Both the position numbers and the translations under genes were made by a program. A stretch of DNA of 14,166 bases from Chloroflexi bacterium RBG_16_72_14. Its GTDB lineage: Bacteria > Chloroflexota > Limnocylindria > Limnocylindrales > CSP1-4. The stretch covers positions 32,145 to 46,310 of the forward strand of contig MGOE01000022.1 in the NCBI GenBank assembly GCA_001797035.1, written 5' to 3'. Numbering within the stretch: position 1 is the stretch's first letter; every line of letters begins with the position of its first letter. Under the pieces are notes generated by a model. It did no database searches. It was not told where the DNA came from and saw nothing but the letters and a program-made list of their open reading frames with translations. Below are positions 12,225-14,166 of this stretch, in pieces.

Positions 12225-14075
12225 ATGCTCGGCCGGACCGACTCGCGATTCCGCGCCCTCCTCGTGCTCGTCGCCTTCGTCGTCGCGGCGGGCAGCCTCA
12301 CCGTGCGGCTCGCGTACTGGCAGGTCGCGCGCCACGACGACCTGGCCGCCATGGCGCGCGCCCAGACGTCGCTGCGCTACGAGGTCCCCACCGACCGGGG
12401 GTCGATCTACGACCGATCGGGCACGGTGGTGCTGGCCACCAGCGTGGCTCGTGACCTGCTCGCCGCGACGCCCAAGCTCCTCACGCCGCCCCGTCGCGCG
12501 GAGGTGGCGGAGACGCTGGTCGGCGTGCTGGGTCTCGACGCCGAGGCGGCCGACACGTTGCGCACGAGGATGTCGACCGACGACGAGTATGTCGTGATCG
12601 CGACGAACCTCGAGCCCGCCGTCTCGGACCGGATCCGGGCGTTGAGCTCGGGCGACGACCCGGCGCTGGCGGGCCTGATCCTCGAGCCCGAGGCGGTGCG
12701 CGTCTACCCGCAGCCGGGCGGCGGCCCGGGAACGACGCTCGCGGCGCACATCCTCGGCTTCGTCAACCGCGCGGGCGAAGGCCAGTACGGCGTGGAGCAG
12801 TACTACCAGGACGAGCTCGCCGGCACGCCCCGCGCGGTCGCGGCGCAGCGCGACGCCGCCAGGAACCCGATCCCCGACACGTCCATCGTGCTGGACCCGG
12901 GGACGCCCGGCCAGGACCTCACGCTGACGATCGACGCCGGCCTCCAGGTGGCGGTGGAGCAGGAGCTGCTGGCAGCCTGGATCGCCGACCGCGCCAAGGC
13001 GGTGTCGGCCATCGTCCTCGACCCGTACACGGGAGAGGTCTACGCCTGGGCGAGCTACCCGTCCTACGACGCCAACGACTACAAGTCGATCGCGGCGGAG
13101 GACCCCTCGCGGTTCATCGACCCCCTCGTGTCCACCGTCTACGAGCCGGGCTCGGTGTTCAAGATGTTCACCGCCGTCGCCGCCCTCGGCAACGGCACGG
13201 TCACGCCCAAGACGAAGATCAAGGACACCGGCACCCTGCGCCTCGACCGCGGCGAGGCCCGCGTCGACGACGCCGACCACCGCGCCATGGGCTGGATGAC
13301 GTTCGAGGACGCGATCGCGTACTCGCGCAACGTGGTGGCCGCGAAGGTCGCGCTCAAGCTCGGCAAGACGACCCGCGCGGCGTCGCAGGTCCTGTACGAC
13401 GCCTGGCGGAAGATGGGCTTCGGCGCGCCGAGCGGGGTGGACCTCGCGAACGAGGTCGGCGGCATCGTCCGGGACCCCGCCCAGCGGCCATGGCACCAGA
13501 TCGACCTCGCCAACGGCGCCTTCGGCCAGGGGATCGCGGTCACGCCGGTCCAGCTGGCCCAGGCGTACGCCGCGATGGTCAACGGCGGCACGCTGGTCCA
13601 GCCCCGGGTCGTCAGGTCGGTGGGCACCACCGAGACATCCACCATCGACCGCGGGACCGTCATGACCCCGGCCATGTCGGCGACCCTGCGCAAGCTGATG
13701 ATCCACGTCGTGACCGAGGTGGACTTCTACCGCGACCGGACGGTGATCCCCGGGTTCGAGGTCGGCGGCAAGACCGGCACCGCCCAGATCTGGGACGCGG
13801 ACAAGGGCAAGTGGAAGGTCAACAAGTTCAACTACTCGTTCGTGGGCTACATCGCCCGCGAGCCGGGCCGGCCGGACCTCGTGGTGGCCGTGCGGATCGA
13901 GGAGGGGACGCCCACGGTGATTCGGAGGGGCCTGCTCGAGATGCCCGTGATGTCGTTCGAGCTGTTCCGCCGAATCGCCCACAACGCGATCAACACGCCC
14001 GACCTCGTCCCCGTGCGCGATCCCGCGACATCGCCCGCCGCGCCCGCGGCCTCACCCGGCCCGGGCGTCCCGTGA
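12225..14075 (+). CDS. ftsI: Septal peptidoglycan transpeptidase FtsI (class B PBP)
   Basis: Cross-links septal peptidoglycan; target of beta-lactams. It has 616 residues. A short cytoplasmic stretch precedes a membrane helix at about 10-28, then the PBP-dimer (pedestal) domain with PTDRGSIYDRSGTVVLA and YGVEQYYQDELAG, and the transpeptidase domain from about 250. The active-site motifs are complete: S310-V-F-K313, S367-R-N369 and K516-T-G518. There is no PASTA domain; the C-terminus ends in a Pro/Ala-rich tail (ATSPAAPAASPGPG). The ATG at 12225 is 19 bp after the ftsL stop; no clear Shine-Dalgarno is seen. An in-frame start further upstream would only add residues overlapping ftsL. Confident family call; SpoVD-type function is less likely given the lack of PASTA. 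Confidence 0.95.
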   Translation: MLGRTDSRFRALLVLVAFVVAAGSLTVRLAYWQVARHDDLAAMARAQTSLRYEVPTDRGSIYDRSGTVVLATSVARDLLAATPKLLTPPRRAEVAETLVGVLGLDAEAADTLRTRMSTDDEYVVIATNLEPAVSDRIRALSSGDDPALAGLILEPEAVRVYPQPGGGPGTTLAAHILGFVNRAGEGQYGVEQYYQDELAGTPRAVAAQRDAARNPIPDTSIVLDPGTPGQDLTLTIDAGLQVAVEQELLAAWIADRAKAVSAIVLDPYTGEVYAWASYPSYDANDYKSIAAEDPSRFIDPLVSTVYEPGSVFKMFTAVAALGNGTVTPKTKIKDTGTLRLDRGEARVDDADHRAMGWMTFEDAIAYSRNVVAAKVALKLGKTTRAASQVLYDAWRKMGFGAPSGVDLANEVGGIVRDPAQRPWHQIDLANGAFGQGIAVTPVQLAQAYAAMVNGGTLVQPRVVRSVGTTETSTIDRGTVMTPAMSATLRKLMIHVVTEVDFYRDRTVIPGFEVGGKTGTAQIWDADKGKWKVNKFNYSFVGYIAREPGRPDLVVAVRIEEGTPTVIRRGLLEMPVMSFELFRRIAHNAINTPDLVPVRDPATSPAAPAASPGPGVP

Positions 14076-14166
14076 TCGCCGCCTGTGCGACACTCGCTGG
14101 CGTGACGGACCACGGACGGTCGCCCTCCCCCGACACGCCCGCTCGCCACGCCGGCGGCGACACCCG
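14072..14166 (+). CDS. Start of the next dcw gene, cut by the window edge
   Basis: An open frame begins with GTG at 14072, overlapping the ftsI stop (GTGA), or with GTG at 14102 in the same frame, and stays open to the right edge. About 31 codons are visible (VIAACATLAGVTDHGRS...), rich in Pro, Ala and His and not recognisable. By position it could be murE, murF, mraY or ftsW, but nothing in these residues decides it. The overlap with ftsI is the main reason to list it. Confidence 0.45.
   Translation, partial: MIAACATLAGVTDHGRSPSPDTPARHAGGDT

Noticed and set aside
12153..13982. 609-codon minus-strand open frame opposite ftsI
   Set aside because: Shadow of ftsI, whose active-site motifs are complete on the plus strand.

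Overview
The window is a GC-rich (by eye about 70% G+C) stretch of bacterial chromosome made almost entirely of housekeeping genes. The organism is most likely a Chloroflexota bacterium, perhaps of the Limnocylindria/Ellin6529 type. This rests on the base composition, a LysM membrane protein with a four-cysteine head of a kind I associate with that phylum, a small STAS/SEC14-like protein paired with a GGDEF enzyme, and the gene order mraZ-rsmH-small ORF-ftsL-ftsI. An actinobacterial or other high-GC relative cannot be excluded by reading alone. I see no CRISPR array, tRNA, transposase or prophage gene.

Region 1 (1-6625) is a TCA-cycle block. The 5' part of sucC (succinyl-CoA synthetase beta) runs off the left edge on the minus strand. 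Divergent from it are a STAS/SEC14-like protein and a diguanylate cyclase that overlap by 4 nt. A monomer-type isocitrate dehydrogenase follows, apparently read from its own promoter as a leaderless transcript, then a complete succinate dehydrogenase operon sdhC-sdhD-sdhA-sdhB. Together these encode isocitrate oxidation, substrate-level phosphorylation at succinyl-CoA, and succinate oxidation into the quinone pool, with a c-di-GMP enzyme set among them.

Region 2 (6690-9544) is mixed. It holds an RNase H-like protein, an SGNH-family hydrolase, the RNase P RNA gene rnpB (with a 14-bp perfect terminal P1 helix), a small four-cysteine protein on the minus strand convergent with rnpB, and a membrane-anchored LysM protein.

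Region 3 (9545-10059) is a 515-bp non-coding spacer. It carries short degenerate direct repeats, three copies of a REP-like GC-rich element (one inverted, two in tandem at a 51-bp period), a good sigma70-type promoter, and three AAGTGG direct repeats at an exact 10-bp period that look like the MraZ operator.

Region 4 (10060-14166) is the head of a division/cell-wall (dcw) cluster: mraZ, rsmH, a 65-residue basic protein of unknown function, an FtsL-like protein, the class B penicillin-binding protein FtsI, and the first codons of another gene cut by the right edge. The arrangement implies that MraZ represses its own operon.

No wholly new multi-gene system is evident. The items most worth a second look are the MraZ operator, the repeats in front of it, the STAS-like/GGDEF pair beside TCA genes, the LysM protein with a predicted cytoplasmic four-cysteine domain, and the small dcw protein.
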